Shown here in pieces: positions 25,320-32,645 of a DNA stretch of 64,000 bases. The notes beneath the pieces are model-generated. The model saw nothing but the letters and a program-made list of their open reading frames with translations. It was not told where the DNA came from and made no database searches. Location of the stretch: the NCBI RefSeq assembly GCF_009680455.1, contig NZ_WKRD01000006.1:62001-126000 (forward strand), read 5' to 3'. The translations under genes and the position numbers were made by a program. Source of the stretch: Lachnospira eligens (GTDB lineage: Bacteria; Bacillota; Clostridia; Lachnospirales; Lachnospiraceae). Position 1 is the stretch's first letter, and every line of letters starts with the position of its first letter.

Positions 25320-25565
25320 TTATCTAATATGTAAAAGCTTTTTGATAGACGTTACTACTACATTTGCTGTAATCTCATGGAAGACATCTTCTACCAATAA
25401 ATTAAAGTATTTAGAAATCCGTAGCATAAACTCGGCAGATGGGGTGCTGTCCCCACGTTCTATCCTGCCGACAGTTTTGGTGCTGAATCCGATAGCAGCG
25501 GCAAGGTCATCTTGGTAAATGCCACGCTGCTCCCGGATTTCTCTGATATTATTGGTAACCGCCAT
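25320..25565 (-). CDS. Short XRE-family regulator, copy 2
   Basis: 81 residues from ATG 25565. It has the same helix-turn-helix as copy 1 (20401-20601), with a few substitutions (QND to QDD, GYSTK to GFSTK). After VEDVFH the C-terminus differs completely (EITANVVVTSIKKLL), because the flanking sequence differs past the repeat edge. It may be functional or a duplicate in decay. Confidence 0.72.
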   Translation of the reverse strand: MAVTNNIREIREQRGIYQDDLAAAIGFSTKTVGRIERGDSTPSAEFMLRISKYFNLLVEDVFHEITANVVVTSIKKLLHIR

Positions 25566-25650
25566 AAAAATCCCTTCTTTCAGTTCTATAGAATTTTCTT
25601 ATTGTCAATTATGCAAAATGATGTGTCCGATAAAAAGGACTTGCAATTTT
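25377..25650. repeat. Direct repeat of about 275 bp, copy 2
   Basis: The partner of 20412-20686. At its right edge the sequence passes from TTGCAATTTT directly into TTAATATAGGCTT of the S24 gene. Copy 1 has 155 extra bases there, encoding the S24 C-terminus. The deletion ends lie in similar words (AAATTACAA and AAATTGCAA), which suggests a microhomology deletion. Confidence 0.85.
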
Positions 25651-26054
25651 TTAATATAGGCTTCTCCGTTTAGAGCGAAGATGCCGATTTCTCCATTAGC
25701 AACAGATTCCTGCTGTAATACCCATGCAATCTGACCATCGTGGAATTCAGGTTCCATACTGTCACCACTAATACGGACACCGAAAGTAGTATCTTCCGGT
25801 AAGATAGATTCATCTATACATACAGTCTCTTTCGGTCTGTCTACAAGGAAGTTACCGGTTCCGGCTGATACAGCATTTTCAAAAATATCAATGCTTCGAA
25901 ATGGAATTATCTTAGCAGTCTGCTTTTCATACATTCCGGATGCGTGGAGCAGATTAATATAATCCATAGCTTTTTCCCTGCCTTCATCAGTAAGTGATGA
26001 AAAAGGATCAGCAGGATTTACTCCAAAATATGCTTCATCGTTTATACTTTTCAT
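25605..26054 (-). pseudogene. S24/LexA-like repressor, internal fragment lacking both ends
   Basis: From ATG 26054 (MKSINDEAYFGVNPADPF) the frame encodes the linker and most of the S24 peptidase domain: the cleavage-region AVSAGTGNF, the catalytic-serine motif GVRISGDSMEPEFHDGQ and NGEAYIKKLQ. There it runs into repeat sequence (VLFIGHIILHN) and stops. The DNA-binding helix-turn-helix that should precede it is missing, and the last ~45 residues are those found at 20685-20846. Without the helix-turn-helix or the final strand it is not expected to work as a repressor. Confidence 0.78.
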
Positions 26055-26177
26055 AATGAGAAACAGAATAAAGATGTTTACATGGTGGCACTCAGAGATG
26101 AGGGTAAGCTGATAGGATATTATGAGAAACATGAATATCGAAATTTAGAAACCATGAAACCATACGATTTGTGGTGA
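26055..26177 (+). pseudogene. 3' remnant of an unidentified plus-strand gene at the island's right edge
   Basis: 40 codons (NEKQNKDVYMVALRDEGKLI, then GYYEKHEYRNLETMKPYDLW) ending in TGA. There is no start or ribosome site, and it abuts the S24 fragment, so this is another junction. A tiny ORF (MTKDEWYRWRDNLM) follows at 26182. The 140 bases to the next gene hold only AT-rich sequence with a weak promoter-like TATTAT near 26285. The families are not recognised. This looks like debris of a conjugative element. Confidence 0.45.
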
Positions 26178-26320
26178 TGATATGACGAAGGATGAATGGT
26201 ATAGATGGAGAGATAATCTTATGTGATTTGTTAAATAAAAGAAAACTATGAAAAATGCTGGTGTTGAAAAATAATAAATTGATGTATTATGATGTTGATA
26301 ATAAAATATGGAGGTGTATC

Positions 26321-26530
26321 ATGAAAGCACATAAATATTGGTCAATCGGAGCAATAGTTACAATGGTTGGAACTTTTTATACAGGATATAAAGGGTTAAA
26401 AGCAGCACACAAATACTTTGCATTTGGCTCTCTGATATGCATGATTATGGCAGTCTATTCTGGTCATAAAATGATTTCAGGTAATAAAAGTACAAGAAAA
26501 CAGGTGGAAAATACAAAAGCGGAGGAATAG
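26321..26530 (+). CDS. Small two-helix membrane protein (DUF6219-like)
   Basis: 69 residues from ATG 26321 behind TGGAGGTG. Two internally similar hydrophobic halves are visible: AHKYWSIGAIVTMVGTFYTG and AHKYFAFGSLICMIMAVYSG, each starting AHKY and ending YTG/YSG, so the protein looks like a tandem duplication of one helix unit. The C-terminus is charged. It lies three bases before bcp and probably shares its transcript. The DUF number is from memory. The repeated AHKY could be a heme or ligand motif, but that is inference. Confidence 0.7.
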   Translation: MKAHKYWSIGAIVTMVGTFYTGYKGLKAAHKYFAFGSLICMIMAVYSGHKMISGNKSTRKQVENTKAEE

Positions 26531-26533
26531 TAA

Positions 26534-26989
26534 ATGTTAGAGTTAGGAATAAAAGCACCGGATTTTGAATTGCCGGATCAGAACGGAGAAGTGCATAAAT
26601 TAAGTGATTATTTAGGTAAAAAAATAATTTTATATTTTTATCCAAAGGATAATACGCCAGGATGTACGAAGCAGGCATGTGGCTTTTCTGAGCGTTATCC
26701 ACAGTTTACTGAGAAGGGAGCTGTTATTCTCGGAGTAAGCAAGGACTCTGTAGCGTCTCACAAGAGATTTGAAGAAAAATACGGACTGGCATTTACACTA
26801 TTAGCAGATCCGGAGCGTAAAGTTATTGAAGCATATGATGTCTGGAAAGAAAAGAAAAATTATGGAAAAATATCTATGGGTGTAGTAAGAACTACATATC
26901 TTATTGATGAGCAGGGAATCATTATAAAGGCAAATGATAAAGTCAAGGCGGCAGATGATCCTGAAAATATGCTTAAGGAATTGGCATAA
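26534..26989 (+). CDS. bcp: Thiol peroxidase Bcp (peroxiredoxin Q)
   Basis: A 151-residue thioredoxin-fold peroxidase that reduces hydrogen peroxide and organic hydroperoxides with electrons from thioredoxin. The active site is DNTPGCTKQACGFSE: C44 is the peroxidatic cysteine and C49 the resolving cysteine, which is the two-cysteine Bcp form. The catalytic Thr and Pro of PxxxTxxC are kept. It starts at ATG 26534 with GGAGGAATAG. Its stop overlaps the yaaA start by one base (TAATG). It belongs to the peroxide-defence cluster. Confidence 0.94.
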   Translation: MLELGIKAPDFELPDQNGEVHKLSDYLGKKIILYFYPKDNTPGCTKQACGFSERYPQFTEKGAVILGVSKDSVASHKRFEEKYGLAFTLLADPERKVIEAYDVWKEKKNYGKISMGVVRTTYLIDEQGIIIKANDKVKAADDPENMLKELA

Positions 26990-27738
26990 TGAAGATTATT
27001 TTATCACCTGCAAAAAAGATGATTGTAGATACCGATAACTTAGCACCGCTTGAATTGCCTGTCTATATTGATAAGACAGCAGAAGTATTAAACTGGATGA
27101 AAAGCAAATCAAAAGAAGAACTGAAAGCTATCTGGAAATGTAATGACAAGATTGCAGAGCAGAACTTTAACAGATTGGAAAATATGAATCTTTATAACAG
27201 GCTTACTCCGGCTGTTTTAGCATATGAAGGGATTGCATTTCAATATATGGCACCATCTGTGTTTGAAATCCAGCAGTTTGAGTATTTGCAAAATCATTTA
27301 AGAATCTTGTCTGCGTTTTATGGCATTTTAAAACCAATGGATGGTGTGACTCCTTATCGTCTTGAAATGCAGGCAAAGGTTGGAATTGGAGATGCAAAAA
27401 ATCTGTATGAGTATTGGGGAGAATTGTTATACCGCTCAGTAATCGATGACAGTAGGATTATCATTAATCTTGCATCAAAAGAATACTCAAAATGTATAGA
27501 AAAGTATCTGACACCACAGGACAGATATATTACGATTGTATTTTGTGAGTTATCCGGAGATAAATTGGTAACAAAAGGTACCTATGCCAAGATGGCTCGT
27601 GGTGAAATGGTCAGATTCATAGCGGAAAATAATATTGAAAATCCTGCGGAGATTCAGAAATTTGACAGACTCGGATATTCGTTTAGATCTGATTTATCTT
27701 CAGATTCAGAATATGTATTTGAACGTAAAATAAAATAG
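26989..27738 (+). CDS. yaaA: Peroxide stress protein YaaA
   Basis: 249 residues, the usual length of the YaaA/DUF328 family. MKIILSPAKKM at the start and NLASKEYSKCIEKYL further on are the family's signature segments. In E. coli, YaaA limits free iron and protects DNA and protein from Fenton chemistry under peroxide stress, and it has a DNA-binding fold. Here it is coupled to bcp and followed by perR, a context that fits that role well. A terminator follows. Confidence 0.93.
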   Translation: MKIILSPAKKMIVDTDNLAPLELPVYIDKTAEVLNWMKSKSKEELKAIWKCNDKIAEQNFNRLENMNLYNRLTPAVLAYEGIAFQYMAPSVFEIQQFEYLQNHLRILSAFYGILKPMDGVTPYRLEMQAKVGIGDAKNLYEYWGELLYRSVIDDSRIIINLASKEYSKCIEKYLTPQDRYITIVFCELSGDKLVTKGTYAKMARGEMVRFIAENNIENPAEIQKFDRLGYSFRSDLSSDSEYVFERKIK

Positions 27739-27747
27739 TTATTCAGG

Positions 27748-27778
27748 TAAAAGATGCTCAGTTTGGCATCTTTTATAA
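27748..27778 (+). terminator. Intrinsic terminator after yaaA
   Basis: A perfect 10-bp stem (27748-27757 with 27766-27775), an 8-base loop and a T-rich 3' arm. Confidence 0.8.
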
Positions 27779-27797
27779 TAATGAGAATTATTACTAT
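27775..27797. promoter_or_regulatory. Fur/PerR-type operator upstream of perR
   Basis: ATAATAATGAGAATTATTACTAT is an interrupted palindrome of the form TAATAATgAgAATTATTA. It agrees well with the Fur/Per box family (ATAAT...ATTAT) and sits directly before the -35 hexamer at 27804. A second palindrome, CCTTATTA...TAATAAGG (27833-27857), flanks the transcription start. Both would allow PerR autoregulation. Confidence 0.6.
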
Positions 27798-27803
27798 TTT
27801 TTA

Positions 27804-27832
27804 TTGACAACAGGATGATAGTGGTATATAAT
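27804..27832 (+). promoter_or_regulatory. Consensus sigma-A promoter of perR
   Basis: TTGACA (27804-27809), a 17-base spacer and TATAAT (27827-27832), a perfect match. Transcription would start near 27840, only about 27 bases before the gene. Confidence 0.85.
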
Positions 27833-27866
27833 CCTTATTAAGAATTAATCCTAATAAGGAGGACTA

Positions 27867-28274
27867 ATGACAAGTAGGAGAAATACCATTCAAAAAGATC
27901 TTGTAAGAAATACCGTATACGAAATGAGAAGACACGTTACGGCAAATGAAGTGTATGAATTTATAAAAGAAGCATATCCAACAATTGGAAAAGGAACTGT
28001 ATATAGAAATCTTGATATATTGGTAGAGGAAGGTGCATTAAGAAAGGTTGAAGTTCCGGATGGACCGAACCGATTTGATTTTACATTGAAAAATCATTAC
28101 CATGTAAGATGTATAAAGTGCGGTGAAGTTTTTGATGTGGATATGGATCAAATACCGGATTTGCTGGAAAGAATTCATAACACTCATGGAATTGAATTTG
28201 TGGATTATGATATTTCATTTAAAGGCATTTGCTCGAAATGCAGGGAGAAGGTAAAGGAGGAACAGCATGGATAG
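27867..28274 (+). CDS. perR: Fur-family peroxide regulator (PerR-like)
   Basis: 135 residues. A winged helix-turn-helix (HVTANEVYEFIKEAYPTIGKGTVYRNLDIL) precedes a dimerisation domain with HYHVRCIKCGEVFDVD and GICSKCREK, giving the two CxxC pairs of the structural zinc site. The NRFDF and NHYHVRC residues match the regulatory iron/manganese ligands of PerR. These are oxidised by peroxide. The gene begins behind AAGGAGG and is flanked by bcp/yaaA and by superoxide reductase/rubredoxin genes. PerR is therefore the best choice over Fur or Zur, though the family members are hard to separate by sequence. Confidence 0.85.
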   Translation: MTSRRNTIQKDLVRNTVYEMRRHVTANEVYEFIKEAYPTIGKGTVYRNLDILVEEGALRKVEVPDGPNRFDFTLKNHYHVRCIKCGEVFDVDMDQIPDLLERIHNTHGIEFVDYDISFKGICSKCREKVKEEQHG

Positions 28275-28340
28275 GAAAGCAATGTATAAGTTGAGTTAGG
28301 GACTGTTTATATTGATTAAGGAGATGAGATTATTACGAAG

Positions 28341-29291
28341 ATGAAAGTTATTAATTCAAAAAAAGCAGTAATGATAGGCTGTGGCTTTGTTGGTTCTGCA
28401 TCGGTATTTGCTCTGATGCAGAGTGGCTTGTTTACAGAGATTGTCCTTATCGATGCAGATAAGAACAAGGCAGAAGGAGAAGCGATGGATATCAGTCATG
28501 GTATTCCATTTGCGAGTCCGATGAAAATATATGCCGGAGATTATGATGATGTGGCTGATGCTGCAATTGTTGTCATATCTGCCGGAGCGGGACAGAAACC
28601 GGGAGAGACAAGGCTTGATCTCGTAAATAAAAATGTAGCAATATTTAAGTCAATCATTCCTGAAATAGCAAAGAGAAATTTTGCGGGTATCATGCTTGTA
28701 GTTGCGAATCCGGTAGATATCCTGACTCAGGTAGCCATAAAGTTATCAGGACTTCCAGAAAACAGGGTTATTGGATCGGGTACTGTGTTAGATAGTGCAA
28801 GATTAAGATATAAGCTTGGAGAGCATTTATCTGTGGACAGCAGGAGTGTTCATGCATTTATAGTAGGTGAGCATGGAGACAGCGAAGTAGTAGTATGGTC
28901 ATCAGCCAATGTATCTGGTGTTCCATTAAGTGAAATGTGTGAAATGCGTGGACATTACAAGCACAAGGAAAACACGGCAGAAATAGCTACAGCAGTCAAG
29001 AACAGTGCTTATGAGATTATAAACAAAAAGCACGCTACATATTATGGAATTGCAATGTCTGTAAAAAGAATCTGCGAAGTGATTATGAGAGATGAAAAAT
29101 CAATACTTCCTGTATCACACATGATTCATGGAGTATATGATATTGACGGAGTATCGTTAAGTATGCCAGCTATTGTAGGTGCAGATGGTATTGAGTCTGA
29201 TATACCTATTAATTTAAGTGGCGAGGAAGCGTTAAAGCTTAAGGAATCTGCAGATTCATTGAAAAAGATTATGGAGACAATTGAATTATAA
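28341..29291 (+). CDS. ldh: L-lactate dehydrogenase
   Basis: 316 residues. It interconverts pyruvate and L-lactate with NADH. The Rossmann motif is GCGFVGSASVFALM. The substrate arginine loop is KPGETRLDLVNKN, the NANPVD-type motif appears as VANPVDILT, and the catalytic histidine is in FIVGEHGDSEV. The chain is normal length and intact. The ribosome site is AAGGAGATG. It lies between perR and a truncated superoxide reductase in the same direction. Other lactate/malate family members share the fold, but GETRLDL with substrate-loop Gln (GAGQKPG) favours lactate. Confidence 0.93.
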   Translation: MKVINSKKAVMIGCGFVGSASVFALMQSGLFTEIVLIDADKNKAEGEAMDISHGIPFASPMKIYAGDYDDVADAAIVVISAGAGQKPGETRLDLVNKNVAIFKSIIPEIAKRNFAGIMLVVANPVDILTQVAIKLSGLPENRVIGSGTVLDSARLRYKLGEHLSVDSRSVHAFIVGEHGDSEVVVWSSANVSGVPLSEMCEMRGHYKHKENTAEIATAVKNSAYEIINKKHATYYGIAMSVKRICEVIMRDEKSILPVSHMIHGVYDIDGVSLSMPAIVGADGIESDIPINLSGEEALKLKESADSLKKIMETIEL

Positions 29292-29300
29292 ATTTTACAC

Positions 29301-29534
29301 ATGGAAGTATATACAGTGGAAGGCAGTCATGTTTATGTTGTGGTTGGAGAGACAAAACATCCAATGCTTGAAGAGCATTTCATTGAGTGGATTACATTAA
29401 ATACAAACCAGGGAATATACAGAAAACAGTTAAATCCAGTGCAGGAGCCGGTAGCAGATTTTTGTCTTTGCGATGGTGAACAGGTAGAAGAAGTATATGC
29501 ATATTGTAACCTGCATGGATTATGGAAATGCTAA
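29301..29534 (+). pseudogene. Superoxide reductase (desulfoferrodoxin/neelaredoxin), 5'-truncated
   Basis: 77 residues containing most of the catalytic beta-sandwich of superoxide reductase: GETKHPMLEEHFIEWI supplies two iron-binding histidines, and EVYAYCNLHGLW supplies the cysteine and last histidine. Normal proteins are about 115-130 residues. The missing N-terminus holds the first histidine ligand and the glutamate (EKHVP in relatives), so the square-pyramidal Fe(His)4Cys site cannot be complete. There is no ribosome site before ATG 29301. The coding begins 9 bases after the ldh stop and in the same frame, which suggests a deletion joined ldh to the middle of the gene. A rubredoxin gene, its usual electron donor, follows. 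Confidence 0.75.
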
Positions 29535-29624
29535 AAGCATTTATACATATTAAGATTACAGAACAACACAAATATAACAGTAATATAGGCTGTGTATTAA
29601 TATATTTACAAGGAGGAACAACGA

Positions 29625-29780
29625 ATGAAATACGTATGTGATGTTTGCGGATGGGAATACGATGAGGAGAAGGGCTATCCAGAAGGTGGTATTGCACCTG
29701 GTACAAAGTGGGAGGATATTCCAGAAGATTTTGAATGTCCGTTATGCTCTGTTGGAAAAGAGCAGTTCTCAGAAGCATAA
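29625..29780 (+). CDS. Rubredoxin
   Basis: 51 residues starting MKYVCDVCGWEYDEEKGYPE. The two CxxC pairs CDVCGW and CPLCSVGK bind one iron. It is a small electron carrier to superoxide reductase, rubrerythrin or flavodiiron proteins in anaerobes. A strong AAGGAGGA ribosome site precedes ATG 29625. The stop is followed immediately by the next start codon. Length and all ligands are normal, so it looks functional even though the adjacent superoxide reductase is not intact. Confidence 0.95.
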   Translation: MKYVCDVCGWEYDEEKGYPEGGIAPGTKWEDIPEDFECPLCSVGKEQFSEA

Positions 29781-31037
29781 ATGTATTATGATAGGATTAT
29801 AACAATGAAAGAAGAACTAAGTATAGATATCATCGGACTTGCAGGAGCCTGTTCTTATGCTTTGGACTGTATAGAAGCAGAGTTGGTAAATATCAAAAAC
29901 AAACATGGAAAAAGAGTGGCTTATATAAGTATATGCATGGCTGAATATTGGAAAATTGAAGGTGATGAATTACAAGATTTAGCCATGTGTGCTTTACTGC
30001 ATGATAATGCTTTGACACAATATATTTCGGAAGAACTGAAAAAGGATTCCGTCATTAATTGTAAAAAAGATTTATCCGAGAAAAAAACAAATCTTCATTG
30101 TATTTATGGTGAAAAAAATATTACTAAAATTCCATTTAAAACAGATGTGTCAAATGTGATTTTGTATCATCATGAACATGCCGATGGAACTGGTCCTTTT
30201 CAAAAAAAGTGGAATGAAATTCCATTGTTTGCAAGGATTATTCATCTTGCAGATACCATTGATATTATAGGAAATAACATGGAATCTGGTAATAACAGTT
30301 GGAATTTTATATGTCAATTTCTTTTAAAAAATAAGGACGGATTATTTGATTCAGAATGTGTGAATGCTTTTCTTCATGCATTCACACATTCCGAATCTTT
30401 TATGTGTTTAAATGATGGTTCTTTTGAAACGAAGTTATGGGAGATTATCCCAAGACAAAAACAGGTTTTTGATTGGAAAACGTGTAAAAATGTCGCAGAT
30501 TTTTTTGCAAAGATTGTAGATTATAAATCTTCTTTTACAAGCAGACATTCTATAGGAGTGGCTGAAAAAGCAGCTTTTTTTGCTCAATATATCGGATATG
30601 ATTCTATTAATGTGCAAAAAATGTATCTGGCTGGTGCACTGCATGATATTGGGAAGATGGCAGTAGGCAATGAAATTTTGGAAAAACCGGATAAGCTTAC
30701 GGATGATGAATTTTCAAAAATGAAGAATCATGCTGGCTATACATACCTTATATTATCAGAGGTTAATGATTTTGAAGAAATACGAGACTGGGCAGCTTTC
30801 CATCATGAAAAATTAAATGGAAAAGGGTATCCTTTTGGAAAAACCGCAGCTGAATTAAATGAGCCGGAACGTATAATGGCATGTATTGATATTTATCAGG
30901 CATTAACCGAGGACAGACCATATAAGAAAGGTTTATCGCACGAAAAAACGTGTGAGATGCTTGATGACATGGCGCAGAAAGGTTTTGTTGATTCTGATAT
31001 TTCCAAGAAAATTAGGGAATGTTTTGGTGGAATCTAA
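29781..31037 (+). CDS. Tandem HD-domain protein with C-terminal HD-GYP (c-di-GMP phosphodiesterase type)
   Basis: Up to 418 residues. ATG 29781 directly follows the rubredoxin stop. ATG 29805 (MKEELSIDIIGLAGACSYAL) is an equally good start. The N-terminal half has a degenerate HD-GYP: LCALLHDNAL (Asn for the usual Gly/Val-Gly) and HHEHADGTGPF (GTG in place of GYP). The C-terminal half is complete: GALHDIGKMAVGNEILEKPD, then HHEKLNGKGYPFG, which carries the metal ligands and the GYP signature for c-di-GMP hydrolysis. No receiver or membrane part is present. The duplicated architecture looks like one regulatory and one catalytic copy. It lies between rubredoxin and hemerythrin genes, so oxygen- or redox-linked c-di-GMP signalling is possible. 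Confidence 0.85.
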   Translation: MYYDRIITMKEELSIDIIGLAGACSYALDCIEAELVNIKNKHGKRVAYISICMAEYWKIEGDELQDLAMCALLHDNALTQYISEELKKDSVINCKKDLSEKKTNLHCIYGEKNITKIPFKTDVSNVILYHHEHADGTGPFQKKWNEIPLFARIIHLADTIDIIGNNMESGNNSWNFICQFLLKNKDGLFDSECVNAFLHAFTHSESFMCLNDGSFETKLWEIIPRQKQVFDWKTCKNVADFFAKIVDYKSSFTSRHSIGVAEKAAFFAQYIGYDSINVQKMYLAGALHDIGKMAVGNEILEKPDKLTDDEFSKMKNHAGYTYLILSEVNDFEEIRDWAAFHHEKLNGKGYPFGKTAAELNEPERIMACIDIYQALTEDRPYKKGLSHEKTCEMLDDMAQKGFVDSDISKKIRECFGGI

Positions 31038-31143
31038 CATTAAAAACGAGAAAGTATAGAAAATTCATGAGAAATGCATTTGCCTATTATGAATAGTATT
31101 GAACAGGTTCATAAAACAAATAAACTGAAAGTAGGATTAATTT

Positions 31144-31542
31144 ATGTATGAAATGAAACCAGAATATTATATCGGTATAGATATGATAGACGAAGAACAC
31201 AAGCAGTTATTTAAATATGCAGATGAGGCATATGAACTGCTTCATGATGAGTTTACACCGGATAAATATGATAGGATTGATATAATATTAGAAAATCTCC
31301 GAAATTATACAGTAAAACACTTTAGTGATGAAGAGCAGTATATGGAATCTATTAATTATAAGAAGATATTTACACAGAAAGTTCAACATCAGGAATTTAT
31401 ACATAAACTTGATGAATTTATGGAACATCACAATGATGAGGTAGAAGATCAAGATGAACAGATTATGGGGATTTTAAAATATCTCACAGAGTGGTTAGTT
31501 AATCACATTCTGTATGTCGATGGTCAAATTCCAAAAGGCTGA
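31144..31542 (+). CDS. Bacteriohemerythrin
   Basis: A 132-residue four-helix protein with a di-iron oxygen site. Ligands can be followed in order: DEEHKQLF (His, first), KHFSDEEQYM (His and Glu), HQEFIHKLDEF (two His) and HILYVD (His and Asp). It binds O2 reversibly and may store, deliver or sense oxygen. The chain is complete and stands alone, not fused to a chemoreceptor. A terminator follows. It closes the oxygen/peroxide cluster. Confidence 0.92.
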   Translation: MYEMKPEYYIGIDMIDEEHKQLFKYADEAYELLHDEFTPDKYDRIDIILENLRNYTVKHFSDEEQYMESINYKKIFTQKVQHQEFIHKLDEFMEHHNDEVEDQDEQIMGILKYLTEWLVNHILYVDGQIPKG

Positions 31543-31551
31543 TATAGTAAG

Positions 31552-31588
31552 AAAGGCTGTTATTTTTTAGAAAGTAGCAGCCTTTTTT
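31552..31588 (+). terminator. Intrinsic terminator after hemerythrin
   Basis: AAAGGCTG (31552-31559) pairs with CAGCCTTT (31578-31585), followed by T residues. Confidence 0.75.
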
Positions 31589-31757
31589 ATTTTGAATATA
31601 AAATATGACACATACACTTGACAATATGCATACATGGATGAAATAGGACATTTCTTCCTAAAAACAGTATGTTTATGGTATACTAGCTAATAATAATGCA
31701 GTTTCAATCGACATTACATATTATGAAGAGAAATTAATGCAAAGGAGTTACAATCAA

Positions 31758-31829
31758 ATGGATAACAATGAAGTAGTAACAGAAGAAGTGGCAGCAGTTG
31801 TTGAAAATAATACAGGTATTGAAAAATAG
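31758..31829 (+). CDS. 23-residue acidic ORF
   Basis: It starts at ATG 31758 with a strong AAAGGAG site and encodes MDNNEVVTEEVAAVVENNTG plus IEK. The region 31619-31682 upstream has TTGACA and TATACT hexamers, so it is probably transcribed. It might be a real small protein or the 5' end of a decayed gene continuing into the Cys-rich frame at 31833. No homology is recognised. Confidence 0.35.
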   Translation: MDNNEVVTEEVAAVVENNTGIEK

Positions 31830-31832
31830 ATA

Positions 31833-32072
31833 GTGGCGAAAGAGACGCGACTTTGTTTTCTTAGCAGTTTTATCGACAAAGAAAAAAATGAATTATACAA
31901 TAGACCTTCTTATCACTATGGTGACAGATTAGATTGCAGAAGAAACGGGCAAGGACAGAAAAGAGATATTGGCTGTTTGACGTGTGAGTCATGCTGTGAC
32001 AAAAAAGATAGCTGCTGTTAGAGGGGAAATGCTAAGTCCTGTAATGCTTATGCTTGTAAGAATTGCAAATAA
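31833..32072 (+). pseudogene. Cys-rich ORF interrupted by an in-frame TAG
   Basis: From GTG 31833 the frame runs to TAG at 32019-32021 (62 residues, ending CLTCESCCDKKDSCC). It continues in the same frame after the stop with RGNAKSCNAYACKNCK to TAA 32070-32072. Nine or more cysteines cluster at the end, so the intact protein would bind metal. It lies before DUF5714-like and ArsC-like genes and was probably part of their operon. I read the TAG as a disabling mutation. The short ORF at 31758-31829 may be its original 5' part in another frame. Confidence 0.4.
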
Positions 32073-32090
32073 GACGAAAGGAAGGTTTCT

Positions 32091-32645
32091 ATGACAGTAA
32101 AAGAAAAAGCAGAGCTGATTGTAAAAGATATAAAGAAAGAACGGGGAACAAATCCGGTTGTCATTTTTAAGCAGATTGCAGAGAAGGAATATGTCAGTAT
32201 TCATGGACCGGAACACCATATATTAGATGGTGCAAGTTTGCTTGTAGCCTACAAAAACGCAGGTGGAGAGATAGACTTAGAACAAGCGTTGGACAGGCTG
32301 ATGGCAGAGGGCCTTAGGATGCCGGGGGCAATGTGCGGTTTATGGGGAATATGCGGAGCAATCACATCTATAGGTGCTGCACTAGCAATCATTGACGGAA
32401 CAGGTCCGCTTTCAACCGATGGAACATGGGGAAATCATATGCAGTTTACCTCGAAAGCAATTGGAGAATTAGGAACCATAAACGGGCCAAGATGCTGCAA
32501 GAGAGATGCAATGATAGCATTTAAGAATGGTATTGATTATGTAAATGCTCATTATGGAGTAACATTGCAATATGAACAAATGCAATGCGGATTCACAGAT
32601 TTTAATGAGCAATGTATAAAGGAGAGGTGTCCATTTTATGAGTAA
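32091..32645 (+). CDS. DUF5714-like protein
   Basis: 184 residues. Conserved-looking features: SIHGPEHHILDGASLLVAY near the N-terminus, a glycine-rich hydrophobic segment (MPGAMCGLWGICGAITSIGA), GPRCCKRDAMIA and a C-terminal Cys cluster (CGFTDFNEQCIKERCPFYE). The pattern of paired cysteines and a His-rich motif suggests a metal-binding redox protein. It overlaps the ArsC-like gene by 8 bases and has an AAAGGAAGG ribosome site. The family name DUF5714 is from memory. The Cys-rich gene/DUF5714/ArsC grouping may concern arsenic or thiol redox, but no transporter or ArsR is present. Confidence 0.6.
   Translation: MTVKEKAELIVKDIKKERGTNPVVIFKQIAEKEYVSIHGPEHHILDGASLLVAYKNAGGEIDLEQALDRLMAEGLRMPGAMCGLWGICGAITSIGAALAIIDGTGPLSTDGTWGNHMQFTSKAIGELGTINGPRCCKRDAMIAFKNGIDYVNAHYGVTLQYEQMQCGFTDFNEQCIKERCPFYE

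Noticed and set aside
20412..25650. Composite transposon
   Set aside because: The flanking repeats contain an XRE gene and repressor pieces. They have no transposase, terminal inverted repeats or target duplications.
31833..32072. Pyrrolysine or selenocysteine read-through at TAG 32019
   Set aside because: TAG is not a selenocysteine codon, no pylTS-like genes are seen, and nothing else in the window uses TAG as sense. Nonsense mutation is simpler.
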